DNA of 53,905 nucleotides from Periweissella ghanensis (GCF_918814755.1 NZ_CAKKNT010000014.1:1-53905); one strand, 5' to 3'; shown: positions 35,686 through 45,287, counted from the stretch's first letter. Notes: generated by a model not told the origin, from the letters alone. Numbers and translations: made by a program.

Positions 35686-36533
35686 TTAAACACTTCCTTC
35701 TCTTGTAGCTCATTTACGATATTCACCTTTTGCGGTGTATCTTTAATAATTGTCCCCGTAAAGGCATTAATTCGTTTAACGTGGACTTCTTCATTATTGT
35801 TCGTCCGTAACCCCACGAACCACGTTGGTACGTAAACTGTCGTATTATTAACATCTAACAATTTAGTATAAGCCAACTTAGTCCATAAAATAGTCGTATT
35901 ATTTGGAATTTGATTATATTGATACAACCACGTTAATGCTTTTTCTTCACTAATCGTTGGCGTCTTTTCGCGTAAAATCTTTGGTTGACTGATATATGTT
36001 TGGGTATAACCACTTACATAGCCATCATCGATATTAAAGTGCAATTCACCACTACTATCATACACCTTACCTGCCGGGACAACTTGGACATAAACTACTT
36101 GGTGGCGTGTCATCCGACTTAATTCTTCACTATAGACATACTCATTACCATTAATAACATTTTGCGGGAGGCGGATAAAATGATCCAAAGTTCGTTGTGG
36201 GTGATCAAAATTTAACTTAAAGCGTTTTTTATCACTCAATTGGACATTTAGCATCCGCGTATCGCTATTATACGTGGTCGATACCCCTCGTAAAGCTGTC
36301 GTATGGGCCACAAATTCAGGCCCATCTTGCCCAGCAATATAAAAACCTTCGCCAACCTTATCAGAGGGCCGTTTAAAACTAATATCGTCACCTTGCATTT
36401 CTTTAAGCACCGATGTCGAACCAACCGTATCGACTGTATCAAATTGAATTCCTTGATACCATTGCAAACCTAAGAAAACATCAATTGCCACAAAAATAAG
36501 TAAGAAAATCCACTGAATTCGTTTAAAGTCCAT
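35682..36533 (-). CDS. walI: WalI (YycI), regulator of WalK
   Basis: A 283-aa bitopic protein with an N-terminal helix (about 5-23, RIQWIFLLIFVAIDVFLGLQW) and an extracytoplasmic domain of the YycI/YycH fold. With WalH it forms a membrane complex with WalK; it restrains the kinase in Bacillus and activates it in Staphylococcus. It lies 17 bp after walH. Confidence 0.9.
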   Translation of the reverse strand: MDFKRIQWIFLLIFVAIDVFLGLQWYQGIQFDTVDTVGSTSVLKEMQGDDISFKRPSDKVGEGFYIAGQDGPEFVAHTTALRGVSTTYNSDTRMLNVQLSDKKRFKLNFDHPQRTLDHFIRLPQNVINGNEYVYSEELSRMTRHQVVYVQVVPAGKVYDSSGELHFNIDDGYVSGYTQTYISQPKILREKTPTISEEKALTWLYQYNQIPNNTTILWTKLAYTKLLDVNNTTVYVPTWFVGLRTNNNEEVHVKRINAFTGTIIKDTPQKVNIVNELQEKEVFK

Positions 36534-36550
36534 GTTTCATCCCTACCTTT

Positions 36551-37897
36551 CTAGCCTTCTTTTTGCAACCATTGATCTAATCGTTGCCACTTGTTATTAA
36601 TTTCCAAGTACCAAACGGGCCGTAAATTAACAACCATATCTGATGATGGATCGGTTTGCCATTCATAGCCAATCTGCATGTCTTCAACGCGATCAATACC
36701 AATGCCAACCGTTGCTAATTGTTGAATTACGGTTGGTGTTGCTTCAAGTTTGATTCCTGGTTGGTTATTAGGCAATGGCACTTGCAAGGCATATTGTGAA
36801 AAAGTTGCGTGTTCGGTGCCTGGATTTTCATAACTTAACTTAACGGTCCCATAACGTGTTTGATTAAAAATTGGAAAACCTTCGACATATGTGCGGTAAA
36901 CAAAACTATTTTCAGCATCATTAGTTTCAAAGTAGCGCGTATTATCAAGCGGAACACCAATTGACAACAAATCATTAAATCCTTGGCGTAACGTGTTATT
37001 TAAATTGGCACTAGTCTTTGTCCCATTAAAACTCTGATAATCAACCGCTCCAGTCTTATTATCAAAGACCACGCGGCGATTATTACCTTCTTCGTACGTC
37101 GTTGTTTCCAATGTCTTACGCGTTTTAAAATCACCATTAGTACCGTTATTAAATAACGCCGTCAAAAATAAGTGTTGGCTCTGTTTGTTTTGCAAATATG
37201 AATATTGTTTTAAACTAACCGCCTCCGGATACGTTAGTAAAACATGTTGATGATACAACTGTTCCACCACCGGAATCACAGTTTTAACACTTTTGATTAT
37301 ATGCATAATCTGGGTGCGGCTGCTTTCGCTAACACTAATTTCATAAATAGCAAAATTATCATCATTTAGTAGATAAATTTTATCGAGTTGGCTACCAAGT
37401 GGAATCACAATTCGATTAAATTGCACGTTACTATCAATCGTTAGGTGTTGCGTAAAAATATCATTGATCATCCCACCCGCGATACTATCGGGATAGTTTA
37501 AAATCAAGGTATCTTTTTGGTTAAGGGTTTCAGCATACAGTTTGGCCGTCACCTTTTTAAGCGGCTTTAACTTATTAAAGTGCCAATTTTTAACATCCTT
37601 AACGACTTCATTAATGACATTAATTTTTTGATCAAACAGTAATTTTTGATTTTGTTTACTATCAGTATGAATAATTTGCGTCGGCGAATAAATATCTGTC
37701 AATGCTCGAGCTGACAGTTCCGTTGGCCCCGCTGAGGTTGTATTTTGATTGGCGTTTTTATTAAAGTGGGCCGGATTAGTCCAAATTAACCAGGTAAAAG
37801 TCAGGCTTATGCTAATTACTAGCACTAATGATATTGGTAAAATATATTGGCTAAAAATCCCAAATTTTTTAACAAATCGTGAATTCCTATTCCGCAT
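36551..37897 (-). CDS. walH: WalH (YycH), regulator of WalK
   Basis: A 448-aa bitopic protein, with one helix near the N-terminus (about residues 17-37) and a large external domain. A longer frame reaches 37990 inside walK, but AAGGAG lies 9 nt before the ATG at 37897, which overlaps the end of walK by 11 bp. The matching start MRNRNSRFVKKFGIFSQ is basic, as expected for a cytoplasmic anchor. Partner of WalI in controlling WalK. Confidence 0.88.
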   Translation of the reverse strand: MRNRNSRFVKKFGIFSQYILPISLVLVISISLTFTWLIWTNPAHFNKNANQNTTSAGPTELSARALTDIYSPTQIIHTDSKQNQKLLFDQKINVINEVVKDVKNWHFNKLKPLKKVTAKLYAETLNQKDTLILNYPDSIAGGMINDIFTQHLTIDSNVQFNRIVIPLGSQLDKIYLLNDDNFAIYEISVSESSRTQIMHIIKSVKTVIPVVEQLYHQHVLLTYPEAVSLKQYSYLQNKQSQHLFLTALFNNGTNGDFKTRKTLETTTYEEGNNRRVVFDNKTGAVDYQSFNGTKTSANLNNTLRQGFNDLLSIGVPLDNTRYFETNDAENSFVYRTYVEGFPIFNQTRYGTVKLSYENPGTEHATFSQYALQVPLPNNQPGIKLEATPTVIQQLATVGIGIDRVEDMQIGYEWQTDPSSDMVVNLRPVWYLEINNKWQRLDQWLQKEG

Positions 37898-39740
37898 CCC
37901 AATCGTCTCCTTCATCATATTTTTCAAAAGGTAATGAAATATAGAAGGTTGAACCTTTACCTTCAACACTATCGACCCAAATACGACCACCTAAGAGGGT
38001 GACAACTTCTTTTGAAATTGCCAAACCAAGGCCAGTCCCACCTTGTTTGCGAGAACGGGCCTTATCAACACGGAAGAACCGATCAAAAATACGGGCAATA
38101 TCTTTACGGGGAATTCCTAATCCTTGGTCAGTCACACTTAAAATTGCGTAGTTATTCGTTTGTAGTAATCGAACCGTAATTTCACTACCATCAGGCGAGT
38201 ACTTAATCGCATTGTTCATCAAGTTATCAACCACTTGGGTAAATTTATCAGTATCTAATTCGACCCAAATATCTTTTTCGGTAAATTCACGGACAATACT
38301 ATATTGTTTTTCCGGTTGATCATCTTTTTGAATAATCATATCAAAACGGTTCAAGATGTAATTCAATAACTCGTTTAAGTTAACATATTCTAACTCTAAC
38401 TTAGTCGTTCCTGAATCCATGCGTGACAACGCGAGTAAGTCATTAATCATCCGAATCATCCGTTGCGTTTCATCTTGGGTAACTTTCAAGAAACTTGGCG
38501 CCACTTCGGGATCTTGCCACGCACCATCAACTAAGGCATCAATATATGAACGTACTGATGTTAGTGGTGTCCGCAATTCATGTGAAACATTTGAAACAAA
38601 GACCCGCCGTTCACGGTCAATTTTTTCTTGTTCGGTAACGTCGTGTAAGACAATTACTAAACCAGAAATAAACCCAGACGCCCGTTGAATCAAACTAATG
38701 TAGGCGTGCAAAATAAGTTCATGTTCCGCACCTGACAAATCAAGGACCAATTCTTCTTGGGTTTCGAGTAATTGCCGTAATGAATACTCACCGCGAATAC
38801 TTAAAATATCCAAAATTGAGTTACCAACCGCGGCTTCAAGGCTTTCAATTCCTAATAAATTCAAAGCCCCTTCATTAATAATTGTCACAATTCCGCGCCG
38901 ATCAGTGGCAATAACCCCATCACTCATATGCGCCAAGACCGAATCCAAACGACGACGTTCCGATTCAGACGCCGCCGTTGATTCTTCGACCCGCTCAGAA
39001 AGCACATTTACTGCCTGGGCTAACTGCCCTAACTCATCATTTCCGTAAATCTTAACTTGCCCACTATAATCACCATCCGCGATTAACCGTGTTTGTTGGT
39101 TAATTTCTTCAATGGGGCGGGTAATTGCACGCGATATCACAATTGACATGATAATTCCTAAAATAATCGCCACCACAGAGGCATACAAATAAATTTTAGT
39201 AATACTATTAATACTTTGGTAAACCGATTCCATGTTCGCTCGAACAACCGCCACACCGACAACCGCACTTCGACCATCTTGAACGGTCGTAATCGGGGTT
39301 GTCACAATCTCATAACGTTGGCCATTGTCAGCTTCGACGATATCTTTTTCATATCGCTGTTGCGACAAGGCATTTTTAACATTATTATCCGTCGTCTTTT
39401 GCCCAACAATTTGTTGATTATTCACGTCAGTCGTGCCGCGAATCGTTCCTTTGGCGTCGATTACCCGGACTTCAGAAATATTTTGATTATTAATATCCGT
39501 TAGGACCGCATGAATTTGACTATCCGCATTCGCTTGATTATTCAGAATCAATTTCTGCCCCAGGGCGGGCACAATATAGGTTGGCAAAGCGATTTGACTA
39601 CTAAAATTTTTGCGATTTTGTTGTTCCAATTGATGCACAAAAAAAGCACCCACAAATTCCAATGTCACTAAGAGCATCAAAGCAAACACGAGTGCGATTT
39701 TAAAATGAATAGATTGGAATAATTTCAAGAAACGTTGCAC
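37887..39740 (-). CDS. walK: WalK (VicK/YycG) sensor histidine kinase
   Basis: A 617-aa essential cell-wall sensor. Two helices (about 14-35 and 183-204) bracket an extracellular Cache-like domain; then HAMP (205-255), PAS (262-370), HisKA with phospho-His387 (VSNVSHELRTPLT) and an ATPase domain to the end. The PAS keeps the zinc ligands described for S. aureus WalK, here His271, Asp274, His366 and Glu370. The start is GTG with GGAGGAG 5 nt upstream. It senses wall status and phosphorylates WalR. Confidence 0.96.
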   Translation of the reverse strand: MQRFLKLFQSIHFKIALVFALMLLVTLEFVGAFFVHQLEQQNRKNFSSQIALPTYIVPALGQKLILNNQANADSQIHAVLTDINNQNISEVRVIDAKGTIRGTTDVNNQQIVGQKTTDNNVKNALSQQRYEKDIVEADNGQRYEIVTTPITTVQDGRSAVVGVAVVRANMESVYQSINSITKIYLYASVVAIILGIIMSIVISRAITRPIEEINQQTRLIADGDYSGQVKIYGNDELGQLAQAVNVLSERVEESTAASESERRRLDSVLAHMSDGVIATDRRGIVTIINEGALNLLGIESLEAAVGNSILDILSIRGEYSLRQLLETQEELVLDLSGAEHELILHAYISLIQRASGFISGLVIVLHDVTEQEKIDRERRVFVSNVSHELRTPLTSVRSYIDALVDGAWQDPEVAPSFLKVTQDETQRMIRMINDLLALSRMDSGTTKLELEYVNLNELLNYILNRFDMIIQKDDQPEKQYSIVREFTEKDIWVELDTDKFTQVVDNLMNNAIKYSPDGSEITVRLLQTNNYAILSVTDQGLGIPRKDIARIFDRFFRVDKARSRKQGGTGLGLAISKEVVTLLGGRIWVDSVEGKGSTFYISLPFEKYDEGDDWDAE

Positions 39741-39798
39741 AATTGCTCCTCCACAAGTTATTCAGCACGCGATTACTGTAAATAACTGGGTTTTCTAT

Positions 39799-40512
39799 TT
39801 AGTCTTCTTTATCATTGTTGCGCAAGAAGTAACCAACTCCCCGACGGGTAACTAACCATACTGGGTGACTTGGATTATCTTCAATTTTTTCACGTAGCCG
39901 GCGAACTGTCACATCAACTGTGCGGACGTCACCAAAATAGTCATAACCCCACACTGTTTGTAACAAGTGTTCCCGCGTCATAACTTGGCCAATATGTTGG
40001 GCTAAGTAATGCAATAACTCAAATTCACGGTGCGTTAATTCAATATCTTCGCCCCGTTTAGATACAATATATGCTTCTGGGTGAATTACTAAATCACCAA
40101 TGACAATATCTGAGCTGCTAGCTTCTTCTTCTTCAACAACAGCTGGTACGGTTGCTTGGCGTCGTAAATTAGCTTTGACTCGCGCCACTAATTCACTATT
40201 TGAAAATGGCTTGGTAACGTAATCATCCGCCCCCATTTCAAGGCCCACAACTTTATCAATTTCAGAATCTTTAGCTGAAACCATAATCACTGGTACGGTT
40301 GATTTCGCACGAATTTGGCGTAAAACTTCTTTTCCTTCTAATTCGGGTAGCATTTGATCTAACAACACTAAATCTGGTTTTTCTTCATCAAAGATTGCTA
40401 AGGCTTCTAAACCATCATAGGCGGTAACCACATCAAAATTTTCCTTGGTTAACGTAAATTTTATAATATCGGAAATTGGGCGTTCATCATCTACAACTAG
40501 TATCTTACTCAT
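39799..40512 (-). CDS. walR: WalR (VicR/YycF) response regulator
   Basis: A 237-aa OmpR-type regulator with phospho-acceptor Asp52 (VLLDQMLPE), Lys in TKPFS and a C-terminal winged helix ending GVGYFLR. It controls autolysins and other wall genes. An in-frame ATG at 40530 is upstream, but GGAAGGA 9 nt before the ATG at 40512 sets the start. First gene of the walRKHIJ operon. Confidence 0.96.
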   Translation of the reverse strand: MSKILVVDDERPISDIIKFTLTKENFDVVTAYDGLEALAIFDEEKPDLVLLDQMLPELEGKEVLRQIRAKSTVPVIMVSAKDSEIDKVVGLEMGADDYVTKPFSNSELVARVKANLRRQATVPAVVEEEEASSSDIVIGDLVIHPEAYIVSKRGEDIELTHREFELLHYLAQHIGQVMTREHLLQTVWGYDYFGDVRTVDVTVRRLREKIEDNPSHPVWLVTRRGVGYFLRNNDKED

Positions 40513-40717
40513 CACAAATAGTCCTTCCACTGTTATGGGGTGTTTGTCACAGTTTTATTAAAATATTACAAACGATTGCTCCCCATGAGTCTATAATAAG
40601 CTTAATTATAACATATAACATCAAATGCAAGTATTTTGATAATAGATGTCATGATTATGCAATCAGTTTAAAATATTCGTTTCATAAAAACATTTTGGAC
40701 AAATAACTAAATTTTAC

Positions 40718-40746
40718 TTGCATCGGCTTTAATATCGTGATATTAT
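40718..40746 (+). promoter_or_regulatory. Promoter of the tRNA-Lys cluster
   Basis: TTGCAT (40718-40723) and TATTAT (40741-40746) are spaced by 17 nt, about 35 nt before the first tRNA. Confidence 0.6.
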
Positions 40747-40780
40747 ATCTTTTGTTGTTACGAACGACATTTAATATTTT

Positions 40781-40853
40781 GGACAGCTAGCTCAGCTGGC
40801 AGAGCAACGGACTCTTAATCCGTGGGTCCAGGGTTCGATCCCCTGGCTGTCCA
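40781..40853 (+). tRNA. tRNA-Lys (anticodon CTT), copy 1
   Basis: A 73-nt cloverleaf with acceptor GGACAGC/GCTGTCC, discriminator A, D-arm AGCTCAGCTGGCAGAGC, anticodon CTT at 40814-40816 and T-arm GGGTTCGATCC. CCA is not encoded. Confidence 0.96.
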
Positions 40854-40887
40854 TTTCAACCTTTGTGGTTGTTTAACTTAATATTTT

Positions 40888-40960
40888 GGACAGCTAGCTC
40901 AGCTGGCAGAGCAACGGACTCTTAATCCGTGGGTCCAGGGTTCGATCCCCTGGCTGTCCA
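40888..40960 (+). tRNA. tRNA-Lys (anticodon CTT), copy 2
   Basis: Identical to copy 1 over 73 nt; anticodon at 40921-40923. The 34-nt spacer before it is nearly the same as the next one. Confidence 0.96.
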
Positions 40961-40994
40961 TTTCAACCTTTGTGGTTGCTTAACTTAATATTTT

Positions 40995-41067
40995 GGACAG
41001 CTAGCTCAGCTGGCAGAGCAACGGACTCTTAATCCGTGGGTCCAGGGTTCGATCCCCTGGCTGTCCA
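40995..41067 (+). tRNA. tRNA-Lys (anticodon CTT), copy 3
   Basis: Identical to copies 1 and 2; anticodon at 41028-41030. Followed after 53 nt by a terminator. Confidence 0.96.
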
Positions 41068-41120
41068 TAAGTCAAATAAAGCTTGCATGTTGTTACTAAA
41101 GTAACCGTGACTTTATTTCA

Positions 41121-41153
41121 AAAAAACCATCTGAATTATCAGATGGTTTTTTT
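41121..41153. terminator. Terminator between tRNA cluster and ArsC-like gene
   Basis: AAAAAACCATCTGA pairs with TCAGATGGTTTTTT around a short loop; usable from both sides. Confidence 0.85.
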
Positions 41154-41161
41154 GTGCCCGA

Positions 41162-41518
41162 TTAACCTTTAAAACATTTTTCCCATTCCGCCGCTTTAAA
41201 CCCGACTAAGATTTGGCCACCATCATTAATAACTAGTGGCCGTTTAACGAGCATGCCATCAGTGGCCAATAAGTCAAGTTGCTCCGTTTCCGTCATCATA
41301 GATAATTTATCTTTAAGCCCAAGGTCGCGATAAACTAAACCACTCGTATTAAAGAACCGTTTTAATGGTAACCCACTTTGGTGGTACCAAGTTGCTAATT
41401 CCGCACTCGTTGGGTTTTGGGTTTTAATATCGCGTTCTTGATAATCAATTCCGTTAGTAGCTAACCACTGCCGGGCTTTAGCACACGTACTGCATTTTGA
41501 ATAACAAATAAATAACAT
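41162..41518 (-). CDS. ArsC/Spx-like thioredoxin-fold reductase
   Basis: A 118-aa protein with an N-terminal CxxC (Cys9, Cys12 in YSKCSTCAKAR) and the ArsC-family elements RDIKTQNPT, FNTSG and RPLVIN. Arg in VKRPLV and the length fit the YusI/YffB group. These are called arsenate reductases, but no ars genes are near and true arsenate activity is unlikely; it may be a thiol or Spx-type redox factor without the Spx RNA polymerase signature. Confidence 0.8.
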   Translation of the reverse strand: MLFICYSKCSTCAKARQWLATNGIDYQERDIKTQNPTSAELATWYHQSGLPLKRFFNTSGLVYRDLGLKDKLSMMTETEQLDLLATDGMLVKRPLVINDGGQILVGFKAAEWEKCFKG

Positions 41519-41559
41519 TTTTACCCTCCTTAAAATCGTACATCTATTATACCAAATTA

Positions 41560-41592
41560 AAAAAGCTAGCTGAAAATTCAGCTAGCTTTTTT
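41560..41592 (-). terminator. Terminator of the ABC-F gene
   Basis: AAAAGCTAGCTGAA pairs with TTCAGCTAGCTTTT around a 2-nt loop, with T runs on both strands. Confidence 0.82.
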
Positions 41593-41599
41593 AATTTAA

Positions 41600-43225
41600 T
41601 TAGTTGTATAAAGCATCAACTTGCTTTTGAACTTCGTCGTGACCAACAAATTCGTCATAAGTTGTTTCAGCTCGTTCAACCAAACCTTTGTCACTGATTT
41701 CAATAATGTGATCAGCAATCGTTTGAATAAATTCACGGTCATGGGATGTGAAGATAATTGAACCCTTGTAATCAATCATTCCTTCATTCAATGAAGTAAT
41801 TGATTCCAAGTCAAGGTGGTTAGTAGGATCATCCATCAAAAGAACGTTGGTTTTAAGCAACATTAATTTTGATAACATCACCCGCACTTTTTCACCCCCT
41901 GAAAGGACGTTGATTTCTTTAGTAACATCATCCCCAGAGAATAACATCCGACCAAGCATTCCACGTAAGAAGGTGTTATCACTTTCTTCCTTAGAAGCAA
42001 ATTGACGTAACCAGTCAATAATAACTGCTTTAGGGTCATCAAAGTTATCATTAATATCTTTTGACATGTATGAACGTTGTGTCGTCACACCCCAAGTTAC
42101 AGTTCCTGTATCTGGTTCTAATTCACCAGCAAGGATTTGCATCAATGTAGTTGTGGCAACATCTGAACGACTAAGTAAGGCCACTTTTTCACCTGGCTTA
42201 GCAACAAATGTGATGTTATCAAGAATTTTAACTCCATCAATTGTTTTTGAAACGTTATCAACCCGGAGTAAGTCATTTCCGACTTCACGGATCATTTCAA
42301 ACTTAATCCATGGGTATTTACGCGTTGATGGTTGAATATCATCAAGCGTAATCTTTTCCAATTGCTTTTGACGTGAAGTCGCTTGCTTGGCCTTTGAGGC
42401 GTTGGCACTAAAACGGGCCACGAATTCTTGCAATTCTTTGATTTTTTCTTCTTTTTTCGCATTGGCGTTTGATTGTAAACGCGCAGCTAATTCACTTGAT
42501 TGCTTCCAGAAGTCATAGTTACCAACGAATAACTTGATCTTACCAAAGTCAACGTCAAGCATCATTGTGGCAACAGCATTCAAGAAGTGACGGTCATGGG
42601 AAACCACAATCACGATATTTGGATAGTCCGCTAAGAAGTTTTCTAACCAAGTAACTGTGTGGGTGTCCAACCCATTAGTTGGTTCGTCCAAAACCAAGAT
42701 ATCAGGTGAACCAAATAAAGCTTGGGCCAATAAGACCTTAACTTTTTCTGATTCCGTCAATTCAGCCATCTTCTTGTAGTGCATTGATTCAGGAATCCCA
42801 ATTTGTTGTAAGAGTTGTGAGGCTTCAGATTCTGATTCCCAACCACCCATTTCAGCAAATTCAGCTTCTAATTCTCCGGCACGAATACCATCGGCATCAG
42901 TGAAGTCTTCCTTCATGTAAATGGCATCTTTTTCTTTCATCACGTCATACAAGTGTTGGTGACCTTGAATAACAGTATCTAATACTTCGAATTCATCAAA
43001 GGCGAAGTGATCTTGGTTCAAACTACTCATCCGTTCGTTTGCACCCATTGATACGTTACCAGTTGTTGGTGATAACTTACCTTCTAAAACCTTTAAAAAT
43101 GTTGATTTACCTGCCCCATTGGCACCAATCACACCATATGTGTTACCGGCAGTAAACTTAAGATTAACTTCATCATATAATTTGCGGCCAGAAAAACTGA
43201 CACTAACGTTCGAAACAGTTAACAA
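41600..43225 (-). CDS. ABC-F family ATPase, YkpA/YbiT type
   Basis: A 541-aa soluble protein with two ATPase domains and a linker (about 240-315), of the class that acts on ribosomes. Domain 1 has an intact Walker A (GANGAGKST, 34-42), but the signature reads LTESEKVKV instead of LSGGE and Walker B is followed by GLD (DEPTNGLD). Domain 2 lacks a normal P-loop (SRSDVATTT) yet has LSGGEKVRV and DDPTNHLD. So one complete composite ATP site could form from Walker A of domain 1 and the signature of domain 2. A degenerate second P-loop is, as I recall, common in YkpA. Not an obvious resistance-type ABC-F. Confidence 0.85.
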   Translation of the reverse strand: MLTVSNVSVSFSGRKLYDEVNLKFTAGNTYGVIGANGAGKSTFLKVLEGKLSPTTGNVSMGANERMSSLNQDHFAFDEFEVLDTVIQGHQHLYDVMKEKDAIYMKEDFTDADGIRAGELEAEFAEMGGWESESEASQLLQQIGIPESMHYKKMAELTESEKVKVLLAQALFGSPDILVLDEPTNGLDTHTVTWLENFLADYPNIVIVVSHDRHFLNAVATMMLDVDFGKIKLFVGNYDFWKQSSELAARLQSNANAKKEEKIKELQEFVARFSANASKAKQATSRQKQLEKITLDDIQPSTRKYPWIKFEMIREVGNDLLRVDNVSKTIDGVKILDNITFVAKPGEKVALLSRSDVATTTLMQILAGELEPDTGTVTWGVTTQRSYMSKDINDNFDDPKAVIIDWLRQFASKEESDNTFLRGMLGRMLFSGDDVTKEINVLSGGEKVRVMLSKLMLLKTNVLLMDDPTNHLDLESITSLNEGMIDYKGSIIFTSHDREFIQTIADHIIEISDKGLVERAETTYDEFVGHDEVQKQVDALYN

Positions 43226-43313
43226 ATCTCATTCCTCCTATTTAAAGCTTGTCCTAAATATTATAGCAGTCAAAAGTCACTTTGTGGGAAATAATATTGC
43301 TTCTGCTAATTTT

Positions 43314-44201
43314 CTAAAGTACCCCGACTAAATACTCTAACGTTGTTTGCATTACAAATCCATGCTTCTGATAAATATATTGCGCGCGTAAGTTGTTTTT
43401 ATCAACTGCTAAGCTCAACGTTTTAACCCCTTGGGCCGCAATTAACGCTAAAACTTGGGCCAAAGCTTGTTGCCCATACCCTTTACCTTGCTGGCTTTTT
43501 TTGATTACATACCCAAATAAATAGCCCGTAGCTGCCGTTGCGACTTCAATTGTTACTGAACCTACCACCTGTTTATTTAATTCAAAAACATACACCTGTA
43601 AGTTATCATTTGTAAAAGTTGCTGTTAAATCACGCGTCACTTCATGGACATCATCATCAAAGCCTTGGGCATGAATTTTAGCTAATGGCTTAACATCAGC
43701 TAACGTCACTAGTCGGACCGTTAGCGGCACCTCTTTAATTGCCGGCTCTTTTGGGTGCACCAACATTGGAGCGTGCCACTGCATTAGTGCTTCAGCCAGT
43801 GTTGGATCATGAGCTACCTTAAACTTAGTTACCAACGTTGGTAACTTCGCCAGTTGTTGGGCTTCTGTTTGAATAACAATTTCAACATATTCATACGTCT
43901 GACAAATTTGTTTGGCCTGCTGTAACAACTTAGTCGCAATGCCTTGGCGGCGATACATCGGATCAACGTACACCATTAAATTCGCATCAAAATCAGTCGC
44001 GGCATATATACTGACAAATCCCACTAATGTAGTCGCCTCATACGCTAATATAAATGCTGGCATTGCCGGATAAAAATTAAACGTATTGGCCAAGTACGGC
44101 ATATCAAACAATTGATCCACTTTTTGACATTTGCTTATCAAAGCGTTAACTGTCTGATATTCTGTCACATTCAGGTTATTAGTTGTTTTAAATTCCATCA
44201 T
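43314..44201 (-). CDS. Tandem GNAT acetyltransferase
   Basis: A 295-aa protein with two GNAT domains. The first (about 1-150) has VDPMYRRQGIATKLL; the second (about 155-295) has VIKKSQQGKGYGQQALAQVLALI, both acetyl-CoA pyrophosphate loops. It starts 5 bp after the esterase gene stop and is cotranscribed with it. Substrate unknown. Confidence 0.82.
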   Translation of the reverse strand: MMEFKTTNNLNVTEYQTVNALISKCQKVDQLFDMPYLANTFNFYPAMPAFILAYEATTLVGFVSIYAATDFDANLMVYVDPMYRRQGIATKLLQQAKQICQTYEYVEIVIQTEAQQLAKLPTLVTKFKVAHDPTLAEALMQWHAPMLVHPKEPAIKEVPLTVRLVTLADVKPLAKIHAQGFDDDVHEVTRDLTATFTNDNLQVYVFELNKQVVGSVTIEVATAATGYLFGYVIKKSQQGKGYGQQALAQVLALIAAQGVKTLSLAVDKNNLRAQYIYQKHGFVMQTTLEYLVGVL

Positions 44202-44205
44202 TCAC

Positions 44206-45222
44206 CTAATTTTTGCTTGGTAAGGCATTAATAAATTTAACAGTTTGAGCAAACGTTACTTGGGCTTTGTCCGTAGCAAAATCAAATTGATATTCATGAT
44301 TAACAGCTTCCTTATGCGGGAAGAAGCGTGATGTTACTGGGACGCCATGCGCACTTAATTCATTAACTAACTCTTTTCCGGATGATTCAAAGGTAAAGCG
44401 ATTTCCATCAGTTATGTATGATGTTGGAAAAGCACTCGTAACTTTATTTGGCACTGAGCCTTGTTCAACTAAAGAACTCTTATCCCAGAAGAATTTGCCT
44501 GTCATTGACCAGCCAATCGTGTGGATAAACCATTTCATTACTAAACTACTATTATTTTTATTGTCTTTAATAAAGAGTTGAAAATCATATGGACCACAGT
44601 AGAGCACCGTCCCAGCAATTTGCTTAACGGGCACTGGTACTTCTGGAACTGCTTTAGCATACTTAGCATTCGTTGCTAAGGCCGCATATTGCGCCGCAAT
44701 TTGTGCCCCGGCAGAATCACCACCTAGAATAATTTGCACCTTTTGCGGATCAAGCCCCCATGCCGCGGCATGCTGTTTAACAAAACTAAGGCCTTTCGCC
44801 AATTGTTGGACTTGCGTTGGGTATTTACCATCAGGGGCCACCGTATAATTTAAGGCCACCAATGTCACTTTAGTTTGACCAACTAAATCTGTGGCAAATT
44901 CTTTCATGCCGGATTTGTCACCACCAATAAAGCCCCCACCGTGCATCCACACCACAATCTTATTGTTCGGTGCTGCTTTTGGTTGATAAATATCGGCCGT
45001 TTCGTCTTTTTGTTGACCATACGCAACTGATTTTGTCACTTTCACATTTGGTTGGTTACTCATGTACATTTTGGGATTAGTTATTTTAACCGTCCCGTTA
45101 AATGCTTGTGCAAAAAAACTAGCACTTGGTTTAGGTGAAACTGTTAAAAGTAAGACGATAACGATAAGTAAACCCATAATGATGATCGCTAACGTTTGTA
45201 AAATTCGTTTAATAATCCGCAT
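44206..45222 (-). CDS. Membrane-anchored alpha/beta hydrolase (esterase, HSL-type)
   Basis: A 338-aa protein with one N-terminal helix (about 8-28), then an external alpha/beta fold. The oxyanion motif HGGGF (WMHGGGFIGG) and nucleophile motif GDSAG (LGGDSAGAQ) define the hormone-sensitive-lipase branch; the acid and His (VNHEYQF) are near the end. It probably hydrolyses an ester at the outer face of the membrane. Located after a terminator-like hairpin behind the LCP gene. Confidence 0.83.
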   Translation of the reverse strand: MRIIKRILQTLAIIIMGLLIVIVLLLTVSPKPSASFFAQAFNGTVKITNPKMYMSNQPNVKVTKSVAYGQQKDETADIYQPKAAPNNKIVVWMHGGGFIGGDKSGMKEFATDLVGQTKVTLVALNYTVAPDGKYPTQVQQLAKGLSFVKQHAAAWGLDPQKVQIILGGDSAGAQIAAQYAALATNAKYAKAVPEVPVPVKQIAGTVLYCGPYDFQLFIKDNKNNSSLVMKWFIHTIGWSMTGKFFWDKSSLVEQGSVPNKVTSAFPTSYITDGNRFTFESSGKELVNELSAHGVPVTSRFFPHKEAVNHEYQFDFATDKAQVTFAQTVKFINALPSKN

Positions 45223-45236
45223 TTGTAATGCTCCTT

Positions 45237-45287
45237 TGAAAAAAAGTAGAAATCAGGATAAACAACTCGTCTATCTTAATTTCTACT
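45237..45287 (-). terminator. Terminator between LCP and esterase genes
   Basis: On the minus strand AGTAGAAAT pairs with ATTTCTACT (45245-45287), with GATA/TATC inside, followed by TTTTTTT. The esterase ribosome site comes directly after, so readthrough sets esterase expression. Confidence 0.75.

Larger units (their letters stand above)
40781..41067 (+). repeat. Tandem triplication of a 107-bp tRNA-Lys unit
   Basis: tRNA starts at 40781, 40888 and 40995 give an exact 107-bp period. The spacers (TTTCAACCTTTGTGGTTG and onward) differ at one position only, so the array arose by recent unit duplication. Confidence 0.92.

Noticed and set aside
38574-38589. Second parS-like half site (TGTTTCACATGAATTG on the minus strand)
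   Set aside because: It lies inside walK and encodes the conserved VSHEL around the phospho-His; the right half departs from the parS consensus.
40781-41067. CRISPR-like regular repeats
   Set aside because: The repeated unit is a tRNA-Lys gene with constant spacer; there are no variable spacers and no cas genes in the window.
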